Source: a virus. Taken from it: a DNA stretch of 28,454 nt. Shown here piece by piece: positions 21,209-26,526 of the stretch; within the stretch, counting starts at the first letter, position 1; the number at the start of each line of letters is the position of its first letter. The stretch covers positions 1-28,454 of the IMG/VR virus record IMGVR_UViG_3300021962_000496, one strand, 5' to 3'. Both the position numbers and the translations under genes were made by a program. Below the pieces are notes generated by a model, which worked only from the letters and a program-made list of their open reading frames with translations, had not been told where the DNA came from and did not search any database.

Positions 21209-21325
21209 TTATTTTCCTACTTTCTTGTAAGTACCTTTTGCGATTAGCGCATCTAGTAGCGCATAATCTGCTTTTGTTTGTTCTGGAGTCATGTCCCAGA
21301 CTTCTTGGATTTTGATGTTATCCAT
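21209..21325 (-). CDS. 38-residue protein, first gene of the minus-strand early operon
   Basis: ATG 21325 to TAA 21209, with AGAAAGG upstream. The protein begins MDNIKIQEVWDMTPEQTKAD and ends in a lysine-rich tail. It contains the MTPEQT/MTPEEL motif also present in the next gene, so they may share an ancestor. A possible promoter on the minus strand (TTGATT, 17 bases, TACTAT) lies about 40-75 bases upstream. Confidence 0.6.
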   Translation of the reverse strand: MDNIKIQEVWDMTPEQTKADYALLDALIAKGTYKKVGK

Positions 21326-21566
21326 TTTTACCTTTCTAGTATTGAGACTTTCTCAACCTTTCTTATAGTCTTATAGTAACATAGACCACTGACAAAATCA
21401 AATTAGACATGCATACAAATCGGACATTTTCAAAAATATTTTTTATTTGACTAAAATGACTGCTTAAATAGGGGCAAATCGGACATGCCCGGGGGTGTCC
21501 AAAATGTCCAAATTGTACTGTGACTAAGACCACATAAATTACATGGATGTAAAACGGCGTGTCGTA

Positions 21567-21595
21567 TTGACTTTTTGGCTTTTATCTGATAGTCT
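21567..21595 (+). promoter_or_regulatory. Plus-strand early promoter
   Basis: TTGACT (21567-21572), 17 bases, TAGTCT (21590-21595). The -35 matches those at 24208, 27104 and 28320; the -10 is weaker. Confidence 0.5.
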
Positions 21596-21612
21596 TATAA
21601 CATAACAAAATA

Positions 21613-21665
21613 GAGGTTTGAGCCTAGCAAATAATCCGAAAGGTGAGCCTAGCAAATAAGACCTC
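21613..21665 (+). repeat. Structured leader with a 16-base direct repeat
   Basis: TGAGCCTAGCAAATAA occurs at 21619-21634 and again at 21644-21659. The pair is enclosed by GAGGT (21613-21617) and ACCTC (21661-21665), which can pair. Being just downstream of the promoter at 21567, it is an RNA leader that could bind a regulator twice or hold the two repeats in the arms of a hairpin. Confidence 0.6.
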
Positions 21666-21695
21666 AAGAAAGTATCTTAGAAAGGATAACTTATA

Positions 21696-21782
21696 ATGAA
21701 TAATCAAACAGATGAATACTTTGAAGAATTGTATACAGAAATGATGTTAGAACAAATGGAATATGATATGGAGAATTTCTAA
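21696..21782 (+). CDS. 28-residue acidic microprotein
   Basis: MNNQTDEYFEELYTEMMLEQ and eight more residues; AAAGGA precedes the ATG by about ten bases. It is strongly acidic and methionine-rich, probably one helix. The stop overlaps the next start as TAATG, which supports translation. Confidence 0.5.
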   Translation: MNNQTDEYFEELYTEMMLEQMEYDMENF

Positions 21783-21928
21783 TGAATACCTGCATAGATT
21801 GCAATACAGAAAACAATATCGTACACTCTGGAGTAGATGCGTTTGCTCTAGAAGTAATGCAATGGGTAGGGCAGATATGCTATCCATGTGCACAAGAACA
21901 CTATAATATGCAAAACGCTTGGGTATAA
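21782..21928 (+). CDS. 48-residue zinc-ribbon-like protein
   Basis: CIDC at residues 4-7 and CYPC at 33-36 make two CxxC knuckles, a minimal zinc ribbon, with QEHYNMQNAWV after them. It is coupled to the preceding gene by TAATG. Small CxxC...CxxC proteins of this kind are common in actinobacteriophages; function unknown. Confidence 0.6.
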   Translation: MNTCIDCNTENNIVHSGVDAFALEVMQWVGQICYPCAQEHYNMQNAWV

Positions 21929-21930
21929 AT

Positions 21931-21969
21931 AGCCCCTATTTTGGGGCCCGGGGGCCCTGTCCGATTTGT
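21931..21969 (+). promoter_or_regulatory. G/C-only box with hairpin and TGTCC motif
   Basis: GCCCC-tatttt-GGGGC hairpin running into CCCGGGGGCCC, followed by TGTCCGATTTGT. It is one of seven such boxes in intergenic regions of the right arm (see findings). Confidence 0.5.
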
Positions 21970-22028
21970 ACCAACACGATCTCGGGCGTGTCGTAATAAC
22001 ATAAATAAATAGCGTTAATTTTACAGGT

Positions 22029-22060
22029 TAATATTCGTGTAACGCAGGGGGTGTGTCGCA
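22029..22060 (+). repeat. 31-32 bp dispersed repeat, copy 1
   Basis: TAATATTCGTGTAACGCA followed by GGGGGTGTGTCGCA. Shares AATATTC-x-TGTAACG and GTGTCG with the copies at 22089 and 23227. Confidence 0.6.
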
Positions 22061-22088
22061 CCATAAATAGCACCTATCAAAAAAAGGG

Positions 22089-22120
22089 AATATTTTCGTG
22101 TAACGCACTCGGGCGTGTTA
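22089..22120 (+). repeat. 31-32 bp dispersed repeat, copy 2
   Basis: AATATTTTCGTGTAACGCA followed by CTCGGGCGTGTTA. It is the same orientation as the other copies and lies 60 bases after copy 1. Confidence 0.6.
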
Positions 22121-22245
22121 TAGGGGTGTGATGTAGATAACAAAATATTTTTCAAAATGTCCGAATTATTAGCATTTTCGATTTGATATTTTCGGGAATC
22201 TGTGAAACAATAAGACTATTAGATAAAAGAAAGGTAGGTCATAAT

Positions 22246-22449
22246 ATGACTACACTATACAAGAATAAAGCCCTATGCGTGGGGGATAAGTTTCACACGC
22301 CAAATAAGCAAGCAATTTCCGTAGTTGCTTATTCTTTCGCTGACGCTGACTATTTCACTTTCTGTGAGGTATGCGAGCAAAATATATCCTCTTCATCTTT
22401 CTATGATGACGATAGAGGAACTGTTTATACTAAATGGGTAATAGAATAG
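22246..22449 (+). CDS. Small protein of unknown function
   Basis: 67 residues from ATG 22246, chosen for the AAAGGTAGG site; the open frame extends to 22183 but would read through the promoter. The sequence TTLYKNKALCVGDKFHTP and FCEVCEQNISSSSFY suggests a compact beta protein with a CxxC. It is the first gene of a chain of six overlapping or adjacent small genes ending at 23223. Confidence 0.6.
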   Translation: MTTLYKNKALCVGDKFHTPNKQAISVVAYSFADADYFTFCEVCEQNISSSSFYDDDRGTVYTKWVIE

Positions 22450-22462
22450 AAAGGAATCCCCT

Positions 22463-22666
22463 ATGAGTAAATTATATTCTGTAGAAAGTTTATTAGTAGG
22501 TAAGCAATATAATTCGCTTACCGCTAATGGTGAAATTGTTGAGGCAGAAATAAGCGACAAAGTTTATTTCGGTTCAGGAATTGACGCTTACCTTGTTCGC
22601 ATCCACGAGCGAGGCTTGATTAGAGATAAGTACCGCTATGTTGCGGTAAGAAATGGAGAAATCTAA
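22463..22666 (+). CDS. Small beta-rich protein of unknown function
   Basis: A 67-residue protein (SKLYSVESLLVGKQYNSLTA, VYFGSGIDAYLVRIHERGLI). It has an AAAGGA site. Its stop overlaps the next start as TAATG. The N-terminal layout (Y, then LxVGxKY/F...) resembles the preceding gene, so the two may be distant paralogs. Confidence 0.6.
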   Translation: MSKLYSVESLLVGKQYNSLTANGEIVEAEISDKVYFGSGIDAYLVRIHERGLIRDKYRYVAVRNGEI

Positions 22667-22863
22667 TGAATAAATATAAAGTATTTCTAGAAACATATGT
22701 AGAGGCAGAGGATTATCTAAAGGCTGCCTTCGCTGCTCATCATAAATTAGACCCATTGGGTGATGTACAATTTCAGTTTGAGGTTGTAGATGTTCACCAC
22801 TTTACCAGCGAGGGCTGGAAATCTCCTACGGGAATTGTCGAAATGTTAGAAAGGTATAACTAA
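22666..22863 (+). CDS. Small protein of unknown function
   Basis: A 65-residue protein (KYKVFLETYVEAEDYLKAAF, then HHKLDPLGDVQFQFEVVDVHHF). The beginning, YKVxxETYVEAEDxxxA, resembles small phage proteins with a beta-alpha-beta fold, and is echoed in the next gene (YKVKIETYSGEA). It is translationally coupled on both sides by TAATG. Confidence 0.6.
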   Translation: MNKYKVFLETYVEAEDYLKAAFAAHHKLDPLGDVQFQFEVVDVHHFTSEGWKSPTGIVEMLERYN

Positions 22864-23039
22864 TGTATAAAGTAAAAATAGAAACATATTCGGGAGAGGC
22901 TAGAGAAATCTCTCTCCCTTCTAAGGGTGCCGTTGCTCAATTCATAAATGAGTACCCAAACAATTTGCCAAAAGGCATAAGCGTAAAAGTGTCCTGCGAT
23001 GTTCTAGGCGTTAGAGGTACCTTGCGAGGTGCCCTCTAA
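22863..23039 (+). CDS. Small protein, likely paralog of its upstream neighbour
   Basis: 58 residues, ATG 22863 to TAA 23039 (MYKVKIETYSGEAREISLPS, GAVAQFINEYPNNLPKGISV). It starts like the preceding gene product (YKVFLETYVEAE). Both ends are TAATG overlaps, which supports translation. Function unknown. Confidence 0.6.
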   Translation: MYKVKIETYSGEAREISLPSKGAVAQFINEYPNNLPKGISVKVSCDVLGVRGTLRGAL

Positions 23040-23131
23040 TGTTCTATGTAATCGTGTTTGGCTTAGGTGTATTGGCTACACTTCTAGGCGCTGCGCTTGC
23101 GTTATTGTTTTTTGATTTGGAGGATCAATGA
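23039..23131 (+). CDS. 30-residue single-pass membrane peptide
   Basis: MFYVIVFGLGVLATLLGAAL followed by ALLFFDLEDQ: one hydrophobic helix covering nearly the whole peptide and a short acidic end. It is coupled upstream by TAATG and downstream by an ATGA overlap; its 3' end also carries the next gene's ribosome site. A small membrane effector is possible. Confidence 0.5.
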   Translation: MFYVIVFGLGVLATLLGAALALLFFDLEDQ

Positions 23132-23223
23132 AAAAGTGTACATTGTGTAGGCGTTATCGCATTCTAAAAAATGCGTATCTCTGTGTAGAGTGTAACGAAT
23201 TGATTCGACCTGGTAAAAAATAG
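23128..23223 (+). CDS. 31-residue zinc-knuckle microprotein
   Basis: MKKCTLCRRYRILKNAYLCV then ECNELIRPGKK: CxxC (4-7) and CxxC (19-22) in a very small basic protein, a minimal zinc ribbon. TTGGAGGA lies six bases upstream of the ATG. It is the last gene of the chain begun at 22246. Confidence 0.6.
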   Translation: MKKCTLCRRYRILKNAYLCVECNELIRPGKK

Positions 23224-23226
23224 GAA

Positions 23227-23257
23227 AATATTCATGTAACGTAGTCGGGCGTGTCGC
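23227..23257 (+). repeat. 31-32 bp dispersed repeat, copy 3
   Basis: AATATTCATGTAACGTA followed by GTCGGGCGTGTCGC, directly joined to the G/C box at 23258. It lies just after the stop of the zinc-knuckle gene. Confidence 0.6.
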
Positions 23258-23276
23258 GGCCCGGGGGGGGGTGTCC
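23258..23276 (+). promoter_or_regulatory. G/C-only box with TGTCC motif
   Basis: GGCCC, then nine G, then TGTCC; a second TGTCC follows nearby at 23280-23284. The G run is the longest in the window. Confidence 0.5.
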
Positions 23277-23311
23277 GTTTTGTCCTGTGATAAACAACAC
23301 ACTTACGGAAA

Positions 23312-23365
23312 TGTCCAGAATCTCCCGATTTTAGATTTGCGTTTGTCGGTGGGATAGTATAAGAT
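23312..23365 (+). promoter_or_regulatory. Promoter with upstream TGTCC box for the 23401 operon
   Basis: AAATGTCCAGAA (TGTCC at 23312) lies 25 bases before TTGCGT (23337-23342); 17 bases on is TAAGAT (23360-23365). The leader carries AAAAGGAG before the ATG at 23401. The TGTCC-to--35 distance matches those at 22158 and 26149. Confidence 0.6.
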
Positions 23366-23400
23366 AAATATATAACAAGAACCGAAAAGGAGAAATAAAT

Positions 23401-23601
23401 ATGATGACTAGAAAAGACTATGTAAATGTATCCGATATTTTGCGGGCTTACATTGACGAGATTCCTCAGACAACTTTCGAGGATTTGATTTTGGATTTTT
23501 GCGATTTCTTTCAGGCAGATAATGAAAACTTTGACCCTGCGAAGTTTGAGCAAGCGTGTTTCAACGCTACCAATAAATTATATGAAAAGGTAGGTGGCTA
23601 A
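23401..23601 (+). CDS. Small acidic protein of unknown function
   Basis: 66 residues, two adjacent ATG codons with AAAAGGAG upstream (start could be 23401 or 23404). The sequence (KDYVNVSDILRAYIDEIPQT, DFCDFFQADNENFDPAKFEQ) is helical; this DP-x-KF-E-x-ACF-x-A pattern is familiar from actinobacteriophage small proteins. It is the first gene of a four-gene coupled chain to 24155. Confidence 0.6.
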   Translation: MMTRKDYVNVSDILRAYIDEIPQTTFEDLILDFCDFFQADNENFDPAKFEQACFNATNKLYEKVGG

Positions 23602-23804
23602 TGAGTTTTCAGTATAGTTGGGAAAAGTCTACGATTTGGGATACCCCCGAAGTTTGGGAAGAACCATTGAGTGAGTTTCTAGAAAATTCCGAGGATATGG
23701 TTGCGCCTTGGGAAGTTGAAGTGGTAGAGTTAGAAGATGAGGAACCCTTCCTCTCTTTAGAGCAGAATCCAGAAATGGAAGATTGGTTGATGAGTAATGT
23801 CTAA
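23601..23804 (+). CDS. Highly acidic small protein
   Basis: A 67-residue protein with a very high share of Glu/Asp and Trp (WEKSTIWDTPEVWEEPLSEF, VEVVELEDEEPFLSLEQNPE). The start is TAATG-coupled. Strong acidity and aromatic residues recall DNA-mimic or inhibitor proteins of phages; that is speculation from composition. Confidence 0.6.
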   Translation: MSFQYSWEKSTIWDTPEVWEEPLSEFLENSEDMVAPWEVEVVELEDEEPFLSLEQNPEMEDWLMSNV

Positions 23805-24006
23805 CACAATGATAAAGCGAACAGTTGTAGTCTTTGAGCATGAATTGAGCCTAGACGCATTTCCACAATTAGTAAATATTAGCGAAGAGGATTTGACCTC
23901 AATGCTAAACACAGCAGTTGTAGAGTTGTATGAATTGCGAGAAAAAGAGCAATCTCTCAATGAGCATGGAACTCACTCGTTCATCAGAATTGTAGATGTG
24001 ATTTGA
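23797..24006 (+). CDS. Small protein of unknown function
   Basis: A 69-residue protein (TMIKRTVVVFEHELSLDAFP, EEDLTSMLNTAVVELYELRE) with a beta start then helices. It overlaps the previous gene by eight bases and the next by one (TGATG). Family not recognised. Confidence 0.55.
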   Translation: MSNTMIKRTVVVFEHELSLDAFPQLVNISEEDLTSMLNTAVVELYELREKEQSLNEHGTHSFIRIVDVI

Positions 24007-24155
24007 TGTTTATAGATATGTCTTTGTACATAGGGATAATGGCTACTTTAGCGAGTAGCCTTCTCTTTATTTTGTTTTCTTTTCTACGCATTAGAAAATT
24101 AGAGCGAGATGTTTATCGTTATCAAATGCGAATTAGAAACCTAACAAAAGCGTAG
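24006..24155 (+). CDS. 49-residue single-pass membrane protein
   Basis: ATG 24006 to TAG 24155. Residues about 6-27 (SLYIGIMATLASSLLFILFSFL) form one transmembrane helix, followed by a strongly basic amphipathic tail (RIRKLERDVYRYQMRIRNLTKA). Topology and size would suit a holin-like or membrane-anchor protein. The stop/start overlap is TGATG. Confidence 0.55.
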   Translation: MFIDMSLYIGIMATLASSLLFILFSFLRIRKLERDVYRYQMRIRNLTKA

Positions 24156-24165
24156 GATCTAAAAA

Positions 24166-24191
24166 GGGGGCCCGGGGGTGTCCGATTTGTC
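24166..24191 (+). promoter_or_regulatory. G/C-only box with TGTCC motif
   Basis: GGGGGCCCGGGGG followed by TGTCCGATTTGTC, just after the stop of the membrane-protein gene and just before the promoter at 24208. Confidence 0.5.
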
Positions 24192-24207
24192 TAGAACCTC
24201 CCATGAT

Positions 24208-24236
24208 TTGACTATAGGCTAGAAATACGATAAGAT
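24208..24236 (+). promoter_or_regulatory. Promoter giving a leaderless mRNA for the 24243 gene
   Basis: TTGACT (24208-24213), 17 bases, TAAGAT (24231-24236), then exactly six bases to the ATG at 24243. No ribosome site fits in the gap. Confidence 0.7.
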
Positions 24237-24242
24237 TATTCT

Positions 24243-24383
24243 ATGTGGAAAAAGACTAAAGAGGAGTTACGTAAGATTCAAGAATTACGTAGATCCAATG
24301 CTGCTACCCCATTAAGGGACAAGTCTAAATATTCCCGAAAAGCCAAGCATAAGAAACTTGACATTTTTGACCCTGAAAGGTAA
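24243..24383 (+). CDS. 46-residue basic protein
   Basis: MWKKTKEELRKIQELRRSNA, then an Arg/Lys-rich middle (KSKYSRKAKHKKLDIFDPER). It is highly basic and probably helical, so nucleic-acid or ribosome binding is possible. It begins six bases after the -10 hexamer. The last 26 bases of the gene contain the -35 and spacer of the next gene's promoter, and its stop codon is part of that promoter's -10. Confidence 0.6.
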   Translation: MWKKTKEELRKIQELRRSNAATPLRDKSKYSRKAKHKKLDIFDPER

Positions 24384-24386
24384 AAT
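24358..24386 (+). promoter_or_regulatory. Promoter giving a leaderless mRNA for the Gp88-like gene
   Basis: TTGACA (24358-24363), 17 bases, TAAAAT (24381-24386), six bases, ATG at 24393. The -10 overlaps the TAA stop (24381-24383) of the preceding gene. Confidence 0.7.
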
Positions 24387-24392
24387 ATATAT

Positions 24393-25121
24393 ATGAACCC
24401 AACCCCTACCCTTAAACGCTCTAACGATAGGAAAGTAACTAATGCAGTCTCCCCTAATGGAAAAACCCCAACAATTGCAAACACTTTTGGATTACCTGCT
24501 GGAAAGAATTACAGTTGTCCTGGTGAAACCTCTATATGTTCCAAAGTCTGCTATGCAGGCAAACTTGAGAAAATCTACAAAGGCGTAAAAGCAACTCTCA
24601 TTCATAACTGGGACCTGCTTAGCAATGCTACCTATGAAGAGATGATTGTGTTATTGGATAATATGATTGTTGACTTTAAAAAGGATTGCGATAAACGGTC
24701 CGCAGAGAAATTATTCCGCATTCACTGGGACGGTGACTTTTTCAATGATACGTATACCCTGGCCTGGAAGACAGTTATTGAAAAGCATGCGGATGTTCAA
24801 TTCTGGGTATACACGAGAGTAGCAAGCGCTGCTAGAATTCTTAAGGATGTTGAAAACCTAGGCCTATATTATTCTACCGATAGCGATAATAAAGATATCG
24901 CACAAGTGCTCTCGGGGGAGGGAATAAAACTAGCATACCTCTCTACAACGTTTGCGTTAGGTAGGGAGGATATGCTAAACTTGATTGGTAAGTCAGCCGT
25001 CAAGTGCCCTGAGAATAATAAAAAGATTCCGCTAATATCTAAACAAGGCTCAGCGTGTGTTACTTGCGGTCAATGCGTATATGAAAGAAACAATATCCTA
25101 TTTTCATCGTCTAAGAAGTGA
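24393..25121 (+). CDS. Mycobacteriophage Gp88-like cysteine-rich protein
   Basis: A 242-residue protein. NTFGLPAGKNYSCPGETSIC followed by SKVCYAG (30-56) matches the signature region of the 'gene product 88' family of actinobacteriophages; LFRIHWDGDFFNDTY (107-121), VQFWVYTR (135-142) and CVTCGQC (222-228) are further conserved parts. Cysteines at 42, 49, 53, 205, 222, 225 and 228 could hold a metal or iron-sulfur cluster. HWDGDFFN could be catalytic. The family function is unknown to me. The mRNA is probably leaderless (see the promoter at 24358). Confidence 0.75.
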   Translation: MNPTPTLKRSNDRKVTNAVSPNGKTPTIANTFGLPAGKNYSCPGETSICSKVCYAGKLEKIYKGVKATLIHNWDLLSNATYEEMIVLLDNMIVDFKKDCDKRSAEKLFRIHWDGDFFNDTYTLAWKTVIEKHADVQFWVYTRVASAARILKDVENLGLYYSTDSDNKDIAQVLSGEGIKLAYLSTTFALGREDMLNLIGKSAVKCPENNKKIPLISKQGSACVTCGQCVYERNNILFSSSKK

Positions 25122-25128
25122 GGAATAT

Positions 25129-25194
25129 ATGGAAGTCCTAATTGTCCTAATTATGGCAAGTGTCCTATTATTGGCTGGGCTAGGACACAAGTGA
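25129..25194 (+). CDS. 21-residue hydrophobic peptide
   Basis: MEVLIVLIMASVLLLAGLGH and a final Lys, with GAGGA before the ATG, seven bases after the Gp88-like stop. It is one membrane helix. The coding DNA contains three TGTCCTA or GTCCTA repeats, so the ORF might instead be a by-product of a regulatory repeat. Confidence 0.35.
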   Translation: MEVLIVLIMASVLLLAGLGHK

Positions 25195-25225
25195 TGTATA
25201 TCACACAGAAACCAGGCTCTACGAT

Positions 25226-25254
25226 TTGATATTTTCTAGCAACTCTGCTAGAAT
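25226..25254 (+). promoter_or_regulatory. Promoter with internal operator-like palindrome
   Basis: TTGATA (25226-25231), 17 bases, TAGAAT (25249-25254). Inside it TCTAGC-aactct-GCTAGA (25235-25252) forms a 6-bp inverted repeat over the spacer and -10, a likely repressor site. Confidence 0.6.
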
Positions 25255-25282
25255 TGTAATAACAACAACGAAAGGAAGCAAA

Positions 25283-25441
25283 ATGGCAAAGTCAGCACTA
25301 TACAAGGTAGGCGACACCTATACCTCGCAAAAGAGCAAGGTAACAGGAACCATTATGGAGATTTCTCCAAACTCATCTGGCTCGGTGCGAGTAAAACTAG
25401 ATGTTGAGGGAAAGACCCGTTGGACAACTTGGAAGGCGTAA
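25283..25441 (+). CDS. 52-residue KOW/SH3-like small phage protein
   Basis: 52 residues from ATG 25283 with CGAAAGGAA upstream; the longer open frame would include the promoter. MAKSALYKVGDTYTSQKSKV and GTIMEISPNSSGSVRVKLDV form a small beta-barrel-like pattern (VGDxYxS...GxVxEI...RVKL). I recall similar proteins in many actinobacteriophages, without known function. It is followed at once by the first pseudoknot element. Confidence 0.65.
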   Translation: MAKSALYKVGDTYTSQKSKVTGTIMEISPNSSGSVRVKLDVEGKTRWTTWKA

Positions 25442-25454
25442 GCCTCTAGGTTTA

Positions 25455-25467
25455 GCACACGCTAACG
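25455..25467 (+). other. Small hairpin 5' of pseudoknot copy A
   Basis: TTAGC-acac-GCTAA can pair as a 5-bp stem with a 4-base loop, at about 25452-25465, between the stop codon and pseudoknot A. Comparable simple hairpins precede copies B (CCCC-tctct-GGGG) and C (TATTCC-atcgg-GGAATA), but not D. Confidence 0.4.
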
Positions 25468-25498
25468 AGTCCTGAGCATGACTAGGATAAACTGCTCA
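25468..25498 (+). ncRNA. H-type pseudoknot element, copy A
   Basis: Stem 1 AGTC (25468-25471) / GACT (25480-25483); loop C; stem 2 TGAGCA (25473-25478) / TGCTCA (25493-25498); A-rich third loop AGGATAAAC. It lies between the stop at 25441 and the ribosome site of the gene at 25528, so it could act on either. Stem 1 differs from the other copies but pairs perfectly. Confidence 0.75.
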
Positions 25499-25527
25499 CC
25501 AAACCCCCACTACCCGAAAGGAATCCA

Positions 25528-25950
25528 ATGTCAAGAAGCAAAGCAATAAATGTAAAGATTGCCACAGCAAAGGTAATCAAAGCACTAGAAACTAAACTGG
25601 CAGAAATCAAGAAATTATATGCTCAGCAAGATGCTTTAGAGGCTAAGTACCAAAAGTCTTTAGAAAAGTGGAACAAAGATTTAATTGAGTTCGCACTTGC
25701 TAATATCAAGAAGGCTCAAGATGTTCGTACTAATGTGCGTACTTGGAGTAATCTTCTAAACATTGACTTTAATGTGCCTATCGTAGATGGCAAATATCCA
25801 GAAATGCCTATTCGTGACTTTGAGCAACTACACAAACACTCATATAACGAGATGGTAGAAGAAATTGAGAACGCAATTCGTATTCTCAAAATGACGGACG
25901 AGGAAGTTGTAAGCACAAGCACATACAACGCAATCGCTCGCTATCTCTAA
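25528..25950 (+). CDS. Coiled-coil protein of unknown function
   Basis: A 140-residue protein. Residues about 3-70 form a long charged helix (ATAKVIKALETKLAEIKKLY, ALEAKYQKSLEKWNKDLIEF), likely a coiled coil. Residues 73-100 carry a conserved-looking proline stretch (NVPIVDGKYPEMPIRDFEQL), followed by another helix. CGAAAGGAA precedes the ATG. It is flanked by pseudoknot copies A (upstream) and B (downstream). Family not recognised; helical scaffold or nucleic-acid-bound protein possible. Confidence 0.65.
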   Translation: MSRSKAINVKIATAKVIKALETKLAEIKKLYAQQDALEAKYQKSLEKWNKDLIEFALANIKKAQDVRTNVRTWSNLLNIDFNVPIVDGKYPEMPIRDFEQLHKHSYNEMVEEIENAIRILKMTDEEVVSTSTYNAIARYL

Positions 25951-25990
25951 GTTTCCTATACGCCCCTCTCTGGGGTACACGGGAATGAAC

Positions 25991-26018
25991 CTTCCTGAGC
26001 AAGAAGCAAAACTGCTCA
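25991..26018 (+). ncRNA. H-type pseudoknot element, copy B
   Basis: Stem 1 CTTC (25991-25994) / GAAG (26003-26006); stem 2 TGAGCA (25996-26001) / TGCTCA (26013-26018); third loop CAAAAC. It lies about 40 bases after the stop at 25950, in a 282-base gap, well before the next gene at 26233. Confidence 0.75.
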
Positions 26019-26145
26019 CTAAGTTTGGCTAGGCAGATGCCGTCTCGGTTGGCTGAATAGAGTTGCGATTCTAGATCTAAAAACTCGTTCCTAGTCATTT
26101 CATTTTTTGGGGGCCGGGACCATGTGACAAAAAACACATTTTAAG
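26019..26145 (+). other. Gene-free segment with hairpins and G/C box
   Basis: Between pseudoknot B and the next promoter. GAGTT/AACTC with an inner GATTCTAGATC hairpin lies near 26050-26078, then a G/C box (GGGGGCCGGGACC, about 26109-26121) followed by TGTGACA. A tRNA was looked for and not found. No ORF is supported. Confidence 0.4.
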
Positions 26146-26148
26146 AAA

Positions 26149-26202
26149 TGTCCAGAAACGCCCGAATTAAGATTAGACAATGTCAGCCCTATCTAGTAGT
26201 AT
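26149..26202 (+). promoter_or_regulatory. TGTCC box and probable promoter for the 26233 operon
   Basis: AAATGTCCAGAAACGCCCGA (TGTCC at 26149) lies 24 bases before TTAGAC (26173-26178); 18 bases on is TAGTAT (26197-26202). TAGAAT at 26203 is another -10 choice. The box is nearly the same as the one at 23309. Confidence 0.5.
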
Positions 26203-26232
26203 TAGAATATAACAAACGAAAGGAAACCCCGA

Positions 26233-26526
26233 ATGGATAACAAGCAATTCAGCAAGGTAATTGAAAATGCTACTGACGCAATCTATACAAATGAAATTCA
26301 AGATGAGGCAAGCGCACTTGTCGCAACAATCGCAGAAGGCGTAGACCTACAAACTATCATCAAAGAATTATTCTTATACTCGCAAGCAGTATCGGCTATG
26401 ACTTTGACTAAGATTCTTCACACCATGTATACAAAGGAAGAAGTAAATCAAATGATTGAAGCACACACAGACTCTATGGCAAATGAATTAGTTTCAGAAA
26501 TCGCAGACTACTTGGAGGCAAACTAA
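26233..26526 (+). CDS. Small helical protein of unknown function
   Basis: A 97-residue protein, acidic and helical throughout (KQFSKVIENATDAIYTNEIQ, ELFLYSQAVSAMTLTKILHT, MANELVSEIADYLEAN). It has CGAAAGGAAA upstream of the ATG. The stop overlaps the next start as TAATG. No family recognised. Confidence 0.6.
   Translation: MDNKQFSKVIENATDAIYTNEIQDEASALVATIAEGVDLQTIIKELFLYSQAVSAMTLTKILHTMYTKEEVNQMIEAHTDSMANELVSEIADYLEAN

Larger units (their letters stand above)
21326..21695. promoter_or_regulatory. Divergent gene-free control region
   Basis: About 370 bases without a credible gene. It holds the leader and promoter of the minus-strand operon, a TGTCC box in minus orientation (about 21415-21426), a G/C box (CCCGGGGG then TGTCC twice, 21488-21509), a short copy of the GGCGTGTCG repeat (21556-21564), the plus-strand promoter at 21567-21595, and a leader with direct repeats at 21619-21659. 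It looks like a switch point between leftward and rightward early transcription. Confidence 0.55.
21929..22245. promoter_or_regulatory. Gene-free repeat-rich region
   Basis: About 317 bases with no credible gene. Contents: a GCCCC/GGGGC hairpin and G/C box (21931-21957), TGTCCGATTTGT (21958-21969), a CGGGCGTGTCG copy (21983-21993), two full copies of the 31-32 bp repeat (22029 and 22089), an AAATGTCC box (22155-22162) and a weak promoter (TTGATA 22183-22188, AACAAT 22206-22211). The repeats make it a candidate binding region for a phage regulator or replication protein. Confidence 0.5.

Noticed and set aside
22029-23257. CRISPR array
   Set aside because: Only three imperfect copies with unequal distances and genes in between; no regular spacers.
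23102-23553. Minus-strand ORFs 23102-23302 and 23164-23553
   Set aside because: They cross the G/C box, repeat and promoter of the plus-strand operon and have no ribosome site or neighbours on that strand.
26028-26100. Possible tRNA near the second pseudoknot, because of a CTC/GAG arm with a GGTTGGCTGAATA loop
   Set aside because: No matching acceptor stem, no T-arm with GTTC, and no paired anticodon stem around a 7-base loop.
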